In this document: piece by piece, positions 35,351 to 44,342 of the stretch | Layout: each line of letters starts with the position of its first letter | Position numbering within the stretch: the first letter of the stretch is position 1 | NCBI RefSeq assembly: GCF_023073915.1 | Contig: NZ_JADPKK010000013.1 | Span: 186,001-250,000, forward strand | Length of the DNA stretch: 64,000 nucleotides | Origin: Bradyrhizobium sp. 149 | Lineage (GTDB): Bacteria > Pseudomonadota > Alphaproteobacteria > Rhizobiales > Xanthobacteraceae | Direction: 5' to 3' | Translations under genes and position numbers: made by a program | The notes under the pieces: model-generated | The model's input: the letters and a program-made list of their open reading frames with translations, nothing else | What the model was told of the DNA's origin: nothing | Database searches by the model: none

Positions 35351-36014
35351 GGATCATGTACCCCGCGCCACGGATCGTGTGCAGCAGCGGCCGCTCAAAT
35401 CCCTTGTCGATCTTGGAGCGCAGCCGCGAAATGTGCACGTCGATCACGTTGGTCTGCGGATCGAAATGATAGTCCCAGACATTCTCCAGCAGCATGGTGC
35501 GGGTCACCACCTGGCCGGCATGCTTCATGAGGTATTCGAGCAGGCGGAATTCGCGCGGCTGGAGCGTCAGCTCGTCCTTGCCGCGGGCGACGCGGTGGGA
35601 GAGCCGATCGAGTTCGAGATCGCCGACCCGATACAGCGTGTCCTCGGCCGGACCGCCGCGGCGGCGTGACAGTACCTCGACCCGGGCCAGCAGCTCGGCG
35701 AAAGAATAGGGTTTTGGCAGATAGTCGTCGCCGCCGGCGCGCAGACCCTTGATGCGGTCGTCGACCTGGCCGAGCGCGGAGAGAATCAGCACCGGCGTCG
35801 AATCGTCCTTGTCGCGGAGCGCGCCGATCACCGACAGGCCGTCGCGCTTGGGCAGCATGCGGTCGACCACCAGCACGTCGTAATCGCCGCTCTCGGCCAT
35901 GGCGAGGCCTTCCTCGCCGTCGGCGGCGTGGTCGGCAATGTGTCCGACCTCACGAAACGCCTTTACGAGGTAATCGGCGGATTCGCGGTCGTCTTCAATG
36001 ATGAGGAGGCGCAT
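35334..36014 (-). CDS. OmpR/PhoB-family response regulator
   Basis: A 226-residue regulator beginning MRLLIIEDDRESADYLVKAF. The receiver domain has the phospho-aspartate in VLVVDRMLPKRDG and the conserved lysine in YLPKPYSF, and the winged helix (about 128-222) contains LTLQPREFRLLEYLMKHAGQVVTR. The ATG at 36012-36014 is preferred; seven codons upstream a TTG continues the frame without a ribosome site. It leads the regulator-kinase-glnE unit and is separated from degP upstream by a terminator. Confidence 0.95.
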   Translation of the reverse strand: MRLLIIEDDRESADYLVKAFREVGHIADHAADGEEGLAMAESGDYDVLVVDRMLPKRDGLSVIGALRDKDDSTPVLILSALGQVDDRIKGLRAGGDDYLPKPYSFAELLARVEVLSRRRGGPAEDTLYRVGDLELDRLSHRVARGKDELTLQPREFRLLEYLMKHAGQVVTRTMLLENVWDYHFDPQTNVIDVHISRLRSKIDKGFERPLLHTIRGAGYMIRDGIR

Positions 36015-36108
36015 CGTGCGTTCGGCAACGGTCAACGGAGTGAACCTTCTCTAAACATGGCGCGAGCGGCAATCGCATGCAAGCTGAGCGAGAGACTCTG
36101 GCATCGAG

Positions 36109-36147
36109 AAAAAGGCGGGCGGTGAAGCTGGGGGGACTTCACCGCCC
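36109..36147 (-). terminator. Intrinsic terminator after degP (minus strand)
   Basis: On the minus strand a perfect 11-bp stem GGGCGGTGAAG / CTTCACCGCCC with a 9-base loop is followed by GCCTTTTT. It lies 140 bases past the degP stop and 95 bases before the response regulator start, so the kinase operon needs its own promoter in the short gap 36015-36108. Confidence 0.85.
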
Positions 36148-36288
36148 TAGGCCTTCCGACGGAGGGGGGCGTAATTCCACCGGAAGGTAGACAGGGGAAG
36201 CAAACGTTGCGCTGCTCCCCCGAAGGGCGCCGTCGGCGGGGGCGACTGATGCCGGCGACAACCCTTCATCTCGGAGGCCTCCTGGGGC

Positions 36289-37872
36289 CTAGCCCTTGGC
36301 GATAGGCACGGCGACGAAGCGCGACTGGCCGCCGCTCTTCACCCGCATCAGGACGCTGTTCTTGTTGTCGGTCCGCGCCGTGTTGATGGCGTCGCGGACT
36401 TCGCCGGCGGTGCTCACGCTCTTGCCGCCGACTTCGAGAATCACATCGCCTTCCTTGAAGCCGCGTTCGGCTGCGGCGCTCTTCGGATCGACTTCGGTGA
36501 TCACGACGCCTTCCTTGCCGGCACCAGCCACGGAATCGGCGGGCGCGACGGTCATGCCGAGCTTGGGCACGTCGGTGCCGCGGCTCGCGCTCTTGCCACT
36601 GTCCTTGTCAGTGTCGGCCTTGGCCTCGACCGTGTTCGGCAGCTGGCCGAGGGTCAGGTTCACGACCTTGTCTTGGCCCTTGTGCAGCACGTTGAGCTTC
36701 ACGGTCGCGCCGGGCGCCAGGCCGCCAATGGTACGGGCGAGCTCGCGGGCGTCCTTGACCGATTCGCCGTTGACCGACGTGATCACGTCACCGGATTCGA
36801 TGCCGGCCTTGGCCGCCGGACCATTCGCCTGCGGCTCGGCAACTAGCGCACCTTCGGCCTTCTTCATGCCGAGGCTGTCGGCGATGTCGGATGTCACCGG
36901 CTGAATCTGCACGCCAATCCAGCCGCGGCTGACCGAGCCCTTGTCCTTGAGCTGCGCCACCACGCTCTTCACGGTGCTCGCGGGAATCGAGAACGCGATG
37001 CCGACGCTGCCGCCCGAAGGCGAGTAGATCGCGGTGTTGACGCCCATCACCTCACCGTTGGTGTCGAAAGCTGGACCGCCAGAATTGCCCTTGTTCACCG
37101 GCGCGTCGATCTGGATGAAATCGTCATAGGGGCCGTTGCCGATGTCGCGGCCGCTGGCCGAGACGATGCCTGCGGTCACGGTGCCGCCCAGACCGAAGGG
37201 GTTGCCGACCGCAAGCACCCAGTCGCCGATCCGCGGCTTGCCGTCGGCAAGCTTGGCGAACGGGAAGTTGGAGCTGCCCTCGACCTTGATCAGGGCGAGG
37301 TCGGTGCGCTGGTCAGTGCCGATCACCTTTGCGGTGTAGGTCTTGCCGTCGTCGGTGGTGACCTCGACCTTGTCGGCGCCGTCGACCACGTGGTTGTTGG
37401 TCACGGCAAAGCCGTCAGCCGAGATAAAGAAGCCGGAGCCCTGGCCCTGCACGACGCGGCCACGACCACCTCCACCCTTCTGGCCCGGAAAACCATCCGG
37501 ACCGCCGAAGCGGCGGAAGAAGCGCTCCATCGGCGAGCCCGGCTGGAACGGCGAGGACTCGTCGTCACCGCTGTCGTTGCTCGCGGTCTTCTCCTTCATA
37601 TTCACCTTCACCGAGATCACGGACGGTTTCACGCGCTCGACCACGTCGGCGAAACCCACCGGACGTTCGACCTTGCGAACCTCGTTGTTGACCTGCGCAT
37701 GCGCCGGGCTCGAGAATAGCTCGGCCGGCGAGGTCGACGTGCCGAAGCCGTAGACGGCGGCACCGAGGCCGGCGACGACCGAGGCCATCAGCGCGATCTT
37801 GCGGGCCGAGAAAATCGACCGGCGGGGCTGCCGGTAGGACGGAAGGTTCGAGAGGTCGGAACGGTCGGTCAT
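36289..37872 (-). CDS. degP: Periplasmic serine protease/chaperone, DegP/HtrA (Do) family
   Basis: 527 residues from the ATG at 37872, preceded by GGAGAT; an in-frame start 22 codons upstream has no ribosome site. A membrane-targeting segment (about 25-60, IALMASVVAGLGAAVYGFG) ends near SPAHAQ. The catalytic triad is visible: His in VTNNHVVDG, Asp in RTDLALIKVE and Ser in NKGNSGGPAF. Two PDZ domains follow (about 300-390 and 430-520), the first with GWIGVQIQPV. The loop near residue 105-135 is Gly-rich. The protease degrades or refolds damaged periplasmic proteins. It follows the ccm genes by 280 bases on the same strand. Confidence 0.95.
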   Translation of the reverse strand: MTDRSDLSNLPSYRQPRRSIFSARKIALMASVVAGLGAAVYGFGTSTSPAELFSSPAHAQVNNEVRKVERPVGFADVVERVKPSVISVKVNMKEKTASNDSGDDESSPFQPGSPMERFFRRFGGPDGFPGQKGGGGRGRVVQGQGSGFFISADGFAVTNNHVVDGADKVEVTTDDGKTYTAKVIGTDQRTDLALIKVEGSSNFPFAKLADGKPRIGDWVLAVGNPFGLGGTVTAGIVSASGRDIGNGPYDDFIQIDAPVNKGNSGGPAFDTNGEVMGVNTAIYSPSGGSVGIAFSIPASTVKSVVAQLKDKGSVSRGWIGVQIQPVTSDIADSLGMKKAEGALVAEPQANGPAAKAGIESGDVITSVNGESVKDARELARTIGGLAPGATVKLNVLHKGQDKVVNLTLGQLPNTVEAKADTDKDSGKSASRGTDVPKLGMTVAPADSVAGAGKEGVVITEVDPKSAAAERGFKEGDVILEVGGKSVSTAGEVRDAINTARTDNKNSVLMRVKSGGQSRFVAVPIAKG

Positions 37873-38151
37873 GTAGAGATCTCCAGGGCCTTGAAATCCA
37901 TTTGGTACCTGACGGCGGCACCTTACGAACCTGAACATGGGGTCTGCCGCCTTACCGTGCGCTGGCGGCGGGGTTAAACTTTTGTAATGAACGGAGAATG
38001 CGGATGCGGCAGTTTATCGCAGAGCGAAAGCTGTGCCCTTACAGGAACTTAATCGAGTTCCTGGAACGCCCGCCGATCGCGCTTTCCGCCTCTTTTTACG
38101 CGCATCGACTTCTCGTTTCGGAGTGTAGGCTTGGTGCGCGAAGCGAGGTAG
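37873..38151. other. degP upstream region with short inverted repeat
   Basis: This 279-base gap between ccmH and degP holds no gene. The inverted repeat CAGGAACT-N6-AGTTCCTG (38042-38063) is its most ordered element and lies about 170 bases before degP. The GGAAC cores could suit an envelope-stress (ECF-type) promoter or an operator, but no convincing -10 partner was identified. Confidence 0.4.
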
Positions 38152-38634
38152 CTAGCGCGACTTGGCTTCGTCCGTCATCAACGCGGCGAGCCGCGCTTCC
38201 TCGTCGGGCGTGAGCGGCGGAGCTGGCACGTCTGCACCGCTTCGCGAGCGCCGGCGGATTTGCAGCCACAGTGCCAGGCCACCGCCAATCAGCAGCAGCG
38301 GCGCGAGCAGCCACAACAGCATGGTCTTGCGCTCGAAGCGCGGCTTGAGCAGCACGAACTCGCCGTAGCGCGCGACCAGGAAGTCCAGCACTTGCGAATT
38401 GCTGTCGCCGGCCGCGATGCGCTCGCGCACCAGGAGCCGCAAGTCGCGCGCGAGCGGAGCATCGGAATCGTCGATCGACTGGTTCTGGCAGACCATGCAG
38501 CGCAGCTCGCGCGACAGGTCGCGTGCGCGCGACTCCTTCGCAGGATCCGACATGATCTCGTCGGGCTGCACGGCATGCGCCGCGGGCAAGGCCAGCAGCA
38601 TCAGCGCGACAAACGCGGCGATCATCCGGCGCAT
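38152..38634 (-). CDS. ccmH: Cytochrome c maturation protein CcmH (CycL)
   Basis: A 160-residue thiol-redox protein of the c-type cytochrome assembly pathway. A signal peptide (LMLLALPAAHAVQ) leads into LRCMVCQNQSIDDSDAPLARDLR, with the CxxC pair that reduces apocytochrome heme-binding cysteines. A single membrane helix near 105-125 (MLLWLLAPLLLIGGGLALWLQ) anchors it. Its start is four bases after the ccmF stop, the last gene of the ccmI-E-F-H order. Confidence 0.95.
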   Translation of the reverse strand: MRRMIAAFVALMLLALPAAHAVQPDEIMSDPAKESRARDLSRELRCMVCQNQSIDDSDAPLARDLRLLVRERIAAGDSNSQVLDFLVARYGEFVLLKPRFERKTMLLWLLAPLLLIGGGLALWLQIRRRSRSGADVPAPPLTPDEEARLAALMTDEAKSR

Positions 38635-38638
38635 CGGA

Positions 38639-40621
38639 TTACTCCGCCGGCTGCAGGCGCTGCTTGGCGCGCGCCGGTTTCGGCGCGCCCACCCGCAGGC
38701 GCCGGTCCGACAGCGACAGCACGCCGCCGAATGCCATCAGCACCGGTCCCCACCAGATCAGCAGCACCAGCGGCTTGTGATAGATGCGCACGGCGATGGC
38801 ACCCTCGGCAGTGGCGTCCCCGAGAGAAAGGTAGAGCTGGCTAGCGCCGCGCGTCAGCAGCGCGGCCTCGGTGGTCGACGAGCCGCGGGTGGTGAAGCTG
38901 CGCTTGGACGGTGTCATCACGCTGAGCGTCTCGCCGTCCTGGCTGACATTGAATTCGGCGATCATCTCGCGGAAGTTTGGACCTTGACGCTGAAACAAAC
39001 CGTCGAGCTTCACGTCGTAACCGGCGACATGGGCGACGTCGTTCTGTTTCATGGTCGCGATATATTCGCTGTTCCAGGTGGTCTCGCAGACGATCCCGAT
39101 CAGCGCGATGCCGAGGCCGGCATGCGCAAACGCGGAGCCCCAGGCCGAGCGCGGCAGGCCGCGGGCCCGGTGCAGCGCCGTTGCGAACGGTAGCCGCACG
39201 AGGCCGGTCCGCTCGACTATGTCAGTGACGGCGCCGGTGATGACGAAGATGCCAAGCCCGATCGCAAGCGGCGCCAGCGCGCTGCCGCCGCGCGCCCAGC
39301 CCCAGACCATAGCGGCGACGACAAGCCCGGAAACACCGGCCGCTAGCAGGCGTTGCGTCACGCCGAGCAGATCTCCGCGCTTCCATGCCAGCAACGGCCC
39401 AAACGGCACGGCGAGCAGCAGCAGCGTGAACAGTGGAGCGAAGGTGAGGTTATAGAACGGCGCGCCGACCGACATCTTGAAATCGGCGAGCATTTCCATC
39501 GCCAGCGGATAGAGCGTGCCGAACAGCACCACCGCGCAGGCTACCGTGAGCAGCAGATTGTTCAGCACCAGCGCGCCTTCGCGCGAGATCGGCGCGAACA
39601 GGCCGCCCTGCTTTAGCGAAGTCGCGCGCCCAGCGAACAGCGAGAGGCTGCCGCCGATGAACAGGCAGAGAATCAGGAGAATGAAGACGCCGCGCGTTGG
39701 ATCGGTCGCGAAGGCATGCACCGAAGTGATGACCCCCGAGCGTACCAGGAAGGTGCCGAGCAGTGACAGCGAGAAGGTCAGGATCGACAACAGGATGGTC
39801 CAGACCTTCAGCGCGTTGCGCTTCTCCATCACCAGAGCCGAATGCAGCAGCGCGGTGCCGGCCAGCCACGGCATCAGCGAGGCGTTCTCGACCGGGTCCC
39901 AAAACCACCAGCCGCCCCAGCCCAGTTCGTAATAGGCCCAGTACGAGCCCATGGCGATACCGAGCGTCAGGAAGATCCAGGCGACCAGCGTCCACGGCCG
40001 CACCCAGCGCGCCCAGGCTGCGTCAATCCGGCCCTCCAGCAGCGCCGCGATCGCGAAGGAGAACGAGATCGAGAAGCCGACATAGCCGAGATAGAGCATT
40101 GGCGGATGCACGGCGAGACCGATGTCCTGAAGCACCGGATTGAGATCGCGTCCCTCGATCGGCGGGTTAGCGATGCGCAGGAACGGGTTCGAGGTCACCA
40201 GGATGAAGAGATAGAAGGCGCTGGCGATCCACGCCTGCACGGCCAGCACATGCGCGCGCAGCGACAGCGGCAGATTATTGCCGAAGGCCGCGACCAAGCC
40301 GCCGAACAGCGCGAGGATCGACACCCACAAGAGCATCGAGCCTTCATGGTTTCCCCACACGCCGGTGATCTTGTAGAGCAGCGGCTTCATGGAGTGGGAA
40401 TTCTCGTAGACGTTGGCGACCGAGAAATCCGAAGCTACGTGCAGCATCACAAGCGCGATGAACGATGCACCGACGAACAGCAGCTGCGCCAGCGCTGTGG
40501 AGCGCGCCACATTCATCAGGGCGTCATCGCGCAGACGCGCGCCAATCAGAGGCACGATGGACTGGATCAGTGCCAGTCCGAGCGCCAGCACCAGCGCATA
40601 ATGTCCTGCCTCCGCGATCAC
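38639..40621 (-). CDS. ccmF: Heme lyase CcmF (CycK)
   Basis: A 660-residue, about 15-helix membrane protein that joins heme to apocytochrome c. The tryptophan-rich WWD motif is plain in [20 protein letters not shown], and conserved histidines occur before and after it ([17 protein letters not shown]). The 3' end abuts ccmH and the start overlaps the ccmE stop by four bases, so the four genes are translated in series. The large periplasmic loop near the C-terminus, then the last helix ([20 protein letters not shown]), are as expected. Confidence 0.97.
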   Translation of the reverse strand: MIAEAGHYALVLALGLALIQSIVPLIGARLRDDALMNVARSTALAQLLFVGASFIALVMLHVASDFSVANVYENSHSMKPLLYKITGVWGNHEGSMLLWVSILALFGGLVAAFGNNLPLSLRAHVLAVQAWIASAFYLFILVTSNPFLRIANPPIEGRDLNPVLQDIGLAVHPPMLYLGYVGFSISFSFAIAALLEGRIDAAWARWVRPWTLVAWIFLTLGIAMGSYWAYYELGWGGWWFWDPVENASLMPWLAGTALLHSALVMEKRNALKVWTILLSILTFSLSLLGTFLVRSGVITSVHAFATDPTRGVFILLILCLFIGGSLSLFAGRATSLKQGGLFAPISREGALVLNNLLLTVACAVVLFGTLYPLAMEMLADFKMSVGAPFYNLTFAPLFTLLLLAVPFGPLLAWKRGDLLGVTQRLLAAGVSGLVVAAMVWGWARGGSALAPLAIGLGIFVITGAVTDIVERTGLVRLPFATALHRARGLPRSAWGSAFAHAGLGIALIGIVCETTWNSEYIATMKQNDVAHVAGYDVKLDGLFQRQGPNFREMIAEFNVSQDGETLSVMTPSKRSFTTRGSSTTEAALLTRGASQLYLSLGDATAEGAIAVRIYHKPLVLLIWWGPVLMAFGGVLSLSDRRLRVGAPKPARAKQRLQPAE

Positions 40622-41127
40622 CGCACTGCTCCCTGTGGATTGCCCTGCGCAGTTGTGGCGGCAGGCTTTACGCCATCGGAAGCTTTGGCACCGTAATCAT
40701 CCTTCCAGTGCCCCTGCTTCTTCAGGGCATCGGCGACCTCCTTGGGCATGTAGGTTTCGTCGTGCTTGGCGAGCACGGTGTCGGCCTTGAACACGCCATC
40801 GGCGTCGAGCGCGCCTTCGGCGACGACGCCCTGCCCTTCGCGGAACAGATCAGGCAAAATGCCCTTGAAGGCGACCGGAAGCTTTGCGCCGCCGTCGGCG
40901 ACCTCAAAGGTCACTGCGAGATTGTCGCCGCGCTGGAGCGAGCCGGGCTGCACCAGGCCGCCAAGGCGAAACCGCTTGCCGGGCGCAACGTGCTTCTCGG
41001 CAACCATGGTCGGCGTCGAGAAGAACACGATGGAGTCGCGCAGAGCGTTTAGCACCAGCGCGGCCGCGAGCGCGAGCACGGCGAGCGAGCCGCCGATGAT
41101 GGTCATACGTCGCTGCTTGCGCGTCAT
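40618..41127 (-). CDS. ccmE: Heme chaperone CcmE (CycJ)
   Basis: A 169-residue periplasmic heme carrier from the ATG at 41127 (MTRKQRRM); the open frame extends 51 codons further but that part overlaps ccmI without a ribosome site. One N-terminal membrane helix (about 10-30) is followed by the OB-fold domain. The heme-attaching histidine is in [14 protein letters not shown]. The C-terminal 25 residues are flexible. CcmE receives heme from CcmC and passes it to CcmF, whose gene it overlaps by four bases. Confidence 0.95.
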   Translation of the reverse strand: MTRKQRRMTIIGGSLAVLALAAALVLNALRDSIVFFSTPTMVAEKHVAPGKRFRLGGLVQPGSLQRGDNLAVTFEVADGGAKLPVAFKGILPDLFREGQGVVAEGALDADGVFKADTVLAKHDETYMPKEVADALKKQGHWKDDYGAKASDGVKPAATTAQGNPQGAVR

Positions 41128-41164
41128 GGCGTATCCATTCCCTGCTCGTCTCGTCCTGACATCG

Positions 41165-42280
41165 TCATCCGTCGAGCCCGAGAGTCTTGAGGCCTTCATT
41201 GAGCTGACGCAGCCGCGCGGCATCGTTGGCAACCGCCTGGCGTGCATCGGTCGATGCCCCCACCGCCTTGTCGCGATCACCCATCACGAGATAGGCGCGC
41301 ACCAGGCGCAGCCAACCCTCGATGTCGTCGCCGTTCTGCTTGAGACGCGTGGCGAGCCGTTCGACCATGCCGCGCACCATCGCGTTGCGATCGCCCTCGT
41401 TCATGTCCTTGGAAGCTGCGAGGGTCTCATCCGACAGCGCCGGCATCGTAACGCCACCGCCGCCGACCCGCGCGAGCGAGGTCTCCACGAGAGGACGCCA
41501 CGGCGCATCCGCCGGCGCTTTCGCCAGCAGCGCGCGCCAGATATTGGCGGCATCGTCCTTGCGGCCGTCCTGCTCGGCGGCGAGACCGAGAAAATAGTTC
41601 GCCTTGGGGTCGTCGGCGCTGAGCGCGTGCGCGCGCTCGAACTCGGTCTTGGCTTCGGCGGTCACGACGCCGCCGGCGGCGGCCGAGATCGCTTCGCCAA
41701 GATCGGACCGGCGCTCCGCGCTCTCGCCATTATAGGTGAGCGAGTTGCGATAGGCGCGCACCGCGTCGTCGAAGCGACCAAGCCGCTCCAGCACGGGCGC
41801 GATCACGTTCCAGCCGCGCCCGTCGGTCGGATTCTTTTCCAGATGTTGCTGGACCTGCACGACGAGATTCTCGAGCGACTGCGCCATGCCGGCCCCGGAA
41901 CCGCGCTCCCGTTGCGCCAGCGGGAAGTCCTGAAGCCTGGGCGAGCCGAGCGGCAGATAGACGCCGATCGCAACCAGCGGCAGGCCGGCAAGCGCCAGCA
42001 CGGCCGCCGCGCGGCGCCATTTGAGGCTGGATTTCGGTGCCATTGCGGGCTCGCTGCCGGCCGCGGCGAGCAGCCTTCGGCTGACCTCGACGCGCGCGGC
42101 CTCGGCTTCGGGCGCTGCGATCAGCCCTGTGGCAAGATCACGGTCGATCTCGGCGAGTTGGTCCTTGTAGACCGCGACCTCGCTGCCCTGATTTTGCGCG
42201 CGTCCGCTACGGCCGAGCGGCAGAAGCACGGCGAAGATCGCCGCCACCGTCATCAGCGCGAACACAAACCATAGCGTCAT
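41165..42280 (-). CDS. ccmI: Cytochrome c maturation protein CcmI (CycH)
   Basis: 371 residues from [10 protein letters not shown] at 42280, with GGAAG upstream; longer frames begin inside AT-poor upstream sequence with no ribosome site. Two membrane helices (about 1-22 and 95-115) flank a loop with [20 protein letters not shown], the family signature of the N-terminal part. The C-terminal periplasmic region has TPR repeats that bind apocytochrome c (for example [21 protein letters not shown]). It is the first gene of the ccmIEFH unit and 37 bases before ccmE. Confidence 0.95.
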   Translation of the reverse strand: MTLWFVFALMTVAAIFAVLLPLGRSGRAQNQGSEVAVYKDQLAEIDRDLATGLIAAPEAEAARVEVSRRLLAAAGSEPAMAPKSSLKWRRAAAVLALAGLPLVAIGVYLPLGSPRLQDFPLAQRERGSGAGMAQSLENLVVQVQQHLEKNPTDGRGWNVIAPVLERLGRFDDAVRAYRNSLTYNGESAERRSDLGEAISAAAGGVVTAEAKTEFERAHALSADDPKANYFLGLAAEQDGRKDDAANIWRALLAKAPADAPWRPLVETSLARVGGGGVTMPALSDETLAASKDMNEGDRNAMVRGMVERLATRLKQNGDDIEGWLRLVRAYLVMGDRDKAVGASTDARQAVANDAARLRQLNEGLKTLGLDG

Positions 42281-42411
42281 CTGGCAAGCTTCCGGCAGCG
42301 CGCGAGCCGCGCCCACAGGTGGCTTTACACCACGGCTGGACGATGCGGCAATTGACAATCGTCAATTCGGCGCGACCGCGCACAGTCCCGAAATGGTGAA
42401 AATCCAACGGC

Positions 42412-42681
42412 TTAGCCGATCTCGAAGTCCGCGCTTTGAGCGGCGTCCTCGCCGTGCCCGTCGAAGGCCCTCAGGAAGTATGTTCCCGGCTCGATGGCGT
42501 CGGGCAATCTGATGCGCAACGCCCCGACGGGAACGGGCGATGCAACCCTGGTGACGGTCTCAGGCAACTGCCGACCGCTTGCCTTCTCGACCAGCACCAT
42601 CTTCGCGCCAACCATCAGCCTTTGATATTTGGCGACAACGACGCGATTCTCGATTTCGATGGAGCTGATAACGGGTTTCAT
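42412..42681 (-). CDS. Small beta-rich hypothetical protein (89 aa)
   Basis: From ATG at 42681 the protein has 89 residues, with alternating hydrophobic residues that suggest a small beta sandwich (VISSIEIENRVVVAKYQRL; GTYFLRAFDGHGEDAAQSAD). The IEPGTYFLRAFD ending resembles Ig-like or TIG-type units that occur in surface proteins, but no signal peptide is present. An in-frame start 24 codons upstream exists. It is on the same strand as ccmI, 131 bases upstream of it. Function unknown. Confidence 0.65.
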   Translation of the reverse strand: MKPVISSIEIENRVVVAKYQRLMVGAKMVLVEKASGRQLPETVTRVASPVPVGALRIRLPDAIEPGTYFLRAFDGHGEDAAQSADFEIG

Positions 42682-42781
42682 GCGCCCACAGATAGAAATT
42701 CCAAAAGCTTGCACGGCGACCGTACGGCCCGTCACCGACACCGTCAACCTCAAATTGTGATTACAAAAATATGCGCCTGGA

Positions 42782-44182
42782 TCAGCTCGCGCGCGACGAT
42801 TTGCGCTCGCCCGTGGCCGCGTTCTCCGCGGCGCGGCTCATCAGGGAGGCATAATCATCGCCGAACAGCACCTGGCAGAAGCGGATCGCGGCCTGGACCT
42901 GCTGCTGCCGATAGGTGCGGACCTTGTGATCGGCGGCGCGCAGCGACTGCACAAGCTGCTCGGTCGAACGCTCGACATATTGCTGGAGGTCGGAATAGGT
43001 GCGCAGTGTCACCTCGTTGATCGCAAGCTCGCTCGCATAATTGCGGCAAGTCGCGACAAAATCGATCAGCGCCACGGTTTCCTCGACCTCGGTGCTGTCG
43101 ATCCGCGCGCCCGGCGGAATGTCCTTCTCGGCGCGCTGGCGCAGGATGCGGCGGACGCGGCCGGGAACGCTGTCGATTTCGGATTGCAGCGCGTTGGAGA
43201 TGTCGGCCCGGATCGAGGTCAACTGCTTGCCCCAGGCGGAATCGTTGCGCAGGTCGAGCTCGGTGCGCAGGCCTCGGACGCCGTCGTGCAGCGTCTTGAG
43301 ATTGCCGGCGACGTTGTCGAAATAGCCGCGCTTGATGTCCATGCGCAGGATGGCGGCCACGCAGGACAGATCATGCAGCGCAATCGTGACGGCGACGCCA
43401 TAGGGCGTAGCCGCGACGCGGATCTCGTCGTCGGACGCGGCAATCTTGATGGCGAGGCGGATGATCTGCCACGGCGCGGTCATCCGCTGCACGACGATCG
43501 ACAGCGCGAAGGGCAGCATCTGCGGCGTCTGGAGGACGGGAATGTTGAGCGCTGCAGTCACCGAGGCGATCTGGGCATCGCCGAAGGTGCGCAGAGAGCG
43601 CGGCAGCTTCTCGCTCAGGGTGGCGATAGCCTCGCGGACCGCGAGCACCGCCCCGGTCGAATAGAGATCCTCGATCACGTTGGGCGGGCCAACACGGGCG
43701 AGCGCACGCGACTTGTCACCGCCGCCCGGTCCCGTCAGCTCGAAGATGGCAGCCGCAGCGACCGCCTGGAGCTTCTGCGCCAGCGCTTCGACCTGCCCTG
43801 CACTGTCGGCCGGCGTGCGCGCCAGCGCCGCCTCGAATTCATTCAGCTTGTCCGGGGCACCGTCGCGGCCGAGCCATTGCCAGATCGGAGCTAGCGAGGA
43901 ACGGCGGACCTGTCCGACCCGAATCGGGGCGCCTGCTTCTACCAGAAACGGTTCCAGCACCTGGAACAGCAGCCGCGACAGATCGTCCGTGCGCGGCGGT
44001 GGCGCCTCATCGGCTTCAGTCTTGCGGACGATCTTGCGCAGCTGGTCGAGCACGAGGGTCGCCACAGCCGTGTCCTGGCCGCGTTCGAGCGCACGCTCGA
44101 ACTCCCGCATCAGCAGCGCCTGCGCCTGCGGCGGGAGCTGCGCGAGATATTCCCTCAGCCGCTCGATCGATGTCTGGCTCAT
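42782..44182 (-). CDS. Uncharacterised 466-residue protein
   Basis: The frame from ATG at 44182 encodes 466 residues, mainly helical and soluble. It begins MSQTSIERLREYLAQLPPQA, contains a hydrophobic middle region (LPFALSIVVQRM...IIRLAIKIAASDDEIRVA), and ends with helices rich in Arg and Gln (RAADHKVRTYRQQQVQAAIRF) and a basic tail. I recognise no domain. It lies between the ccm operon and a PhoP/PhoQ-like pair, all on the minus strand, 160 bases after the kinase stop. Length and composition leave little doubt that it is real. No catalytic motif was spotted. Confidence 0.8.
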   Translation of the reverse strand: MSQTSIERLREYLAQLPPQAQALLMREFERALERGQDTAVATLVLDQLRKIVRKTEADEAPPPRTDDLSRLLFQVLEPFLVEAGAPIRVGQVRRSSLAPIWQWLGRDGAPDKLNEFEAALARTPADSAGQVEALAQKLQAVAAAAIFELTGPGGGDKSRALARVGPPNVIEDLYSTGAVLAVREAIATLSEKLPRSLRTFGDAQIASVTAALNIPVLQTPQMLPFALSIVVQRMTAPWQIIRLAIKIAASDDEIRVAATPYGVAVTIALHDLSCVAAILRMDIKRGYFDNVAGNLKTLHDGVRGLRTELDLRNDSAWGKQLTSIRADISNALQSEIDSVPGRVRRILRQRAEKDIPPGARIDSTEVEETVALIDFVATCRNYASELAINEVTLRTYSDLQQYVERSTEQLVQSLRAADHKVRTYRQQQVQAAIRFCQVLFGDDYASLMSRAAENAATGERKSSRAS

Positions 44183-44342
44183 GCGCCCGGGTAATGAACG
44201 GTAAAATGGCGGACGTGGGATCCGTCCTGCTCGATCATAGGTGGGGTCCACTTAAGAAGCCGTTTAGGACGTCGCTCGGAATACCCCTGGTTTCGTGCGG
44301 ATCGGTGTGCCGCAAGCCAAATAGTCGCGTCGGAACAAGGGA

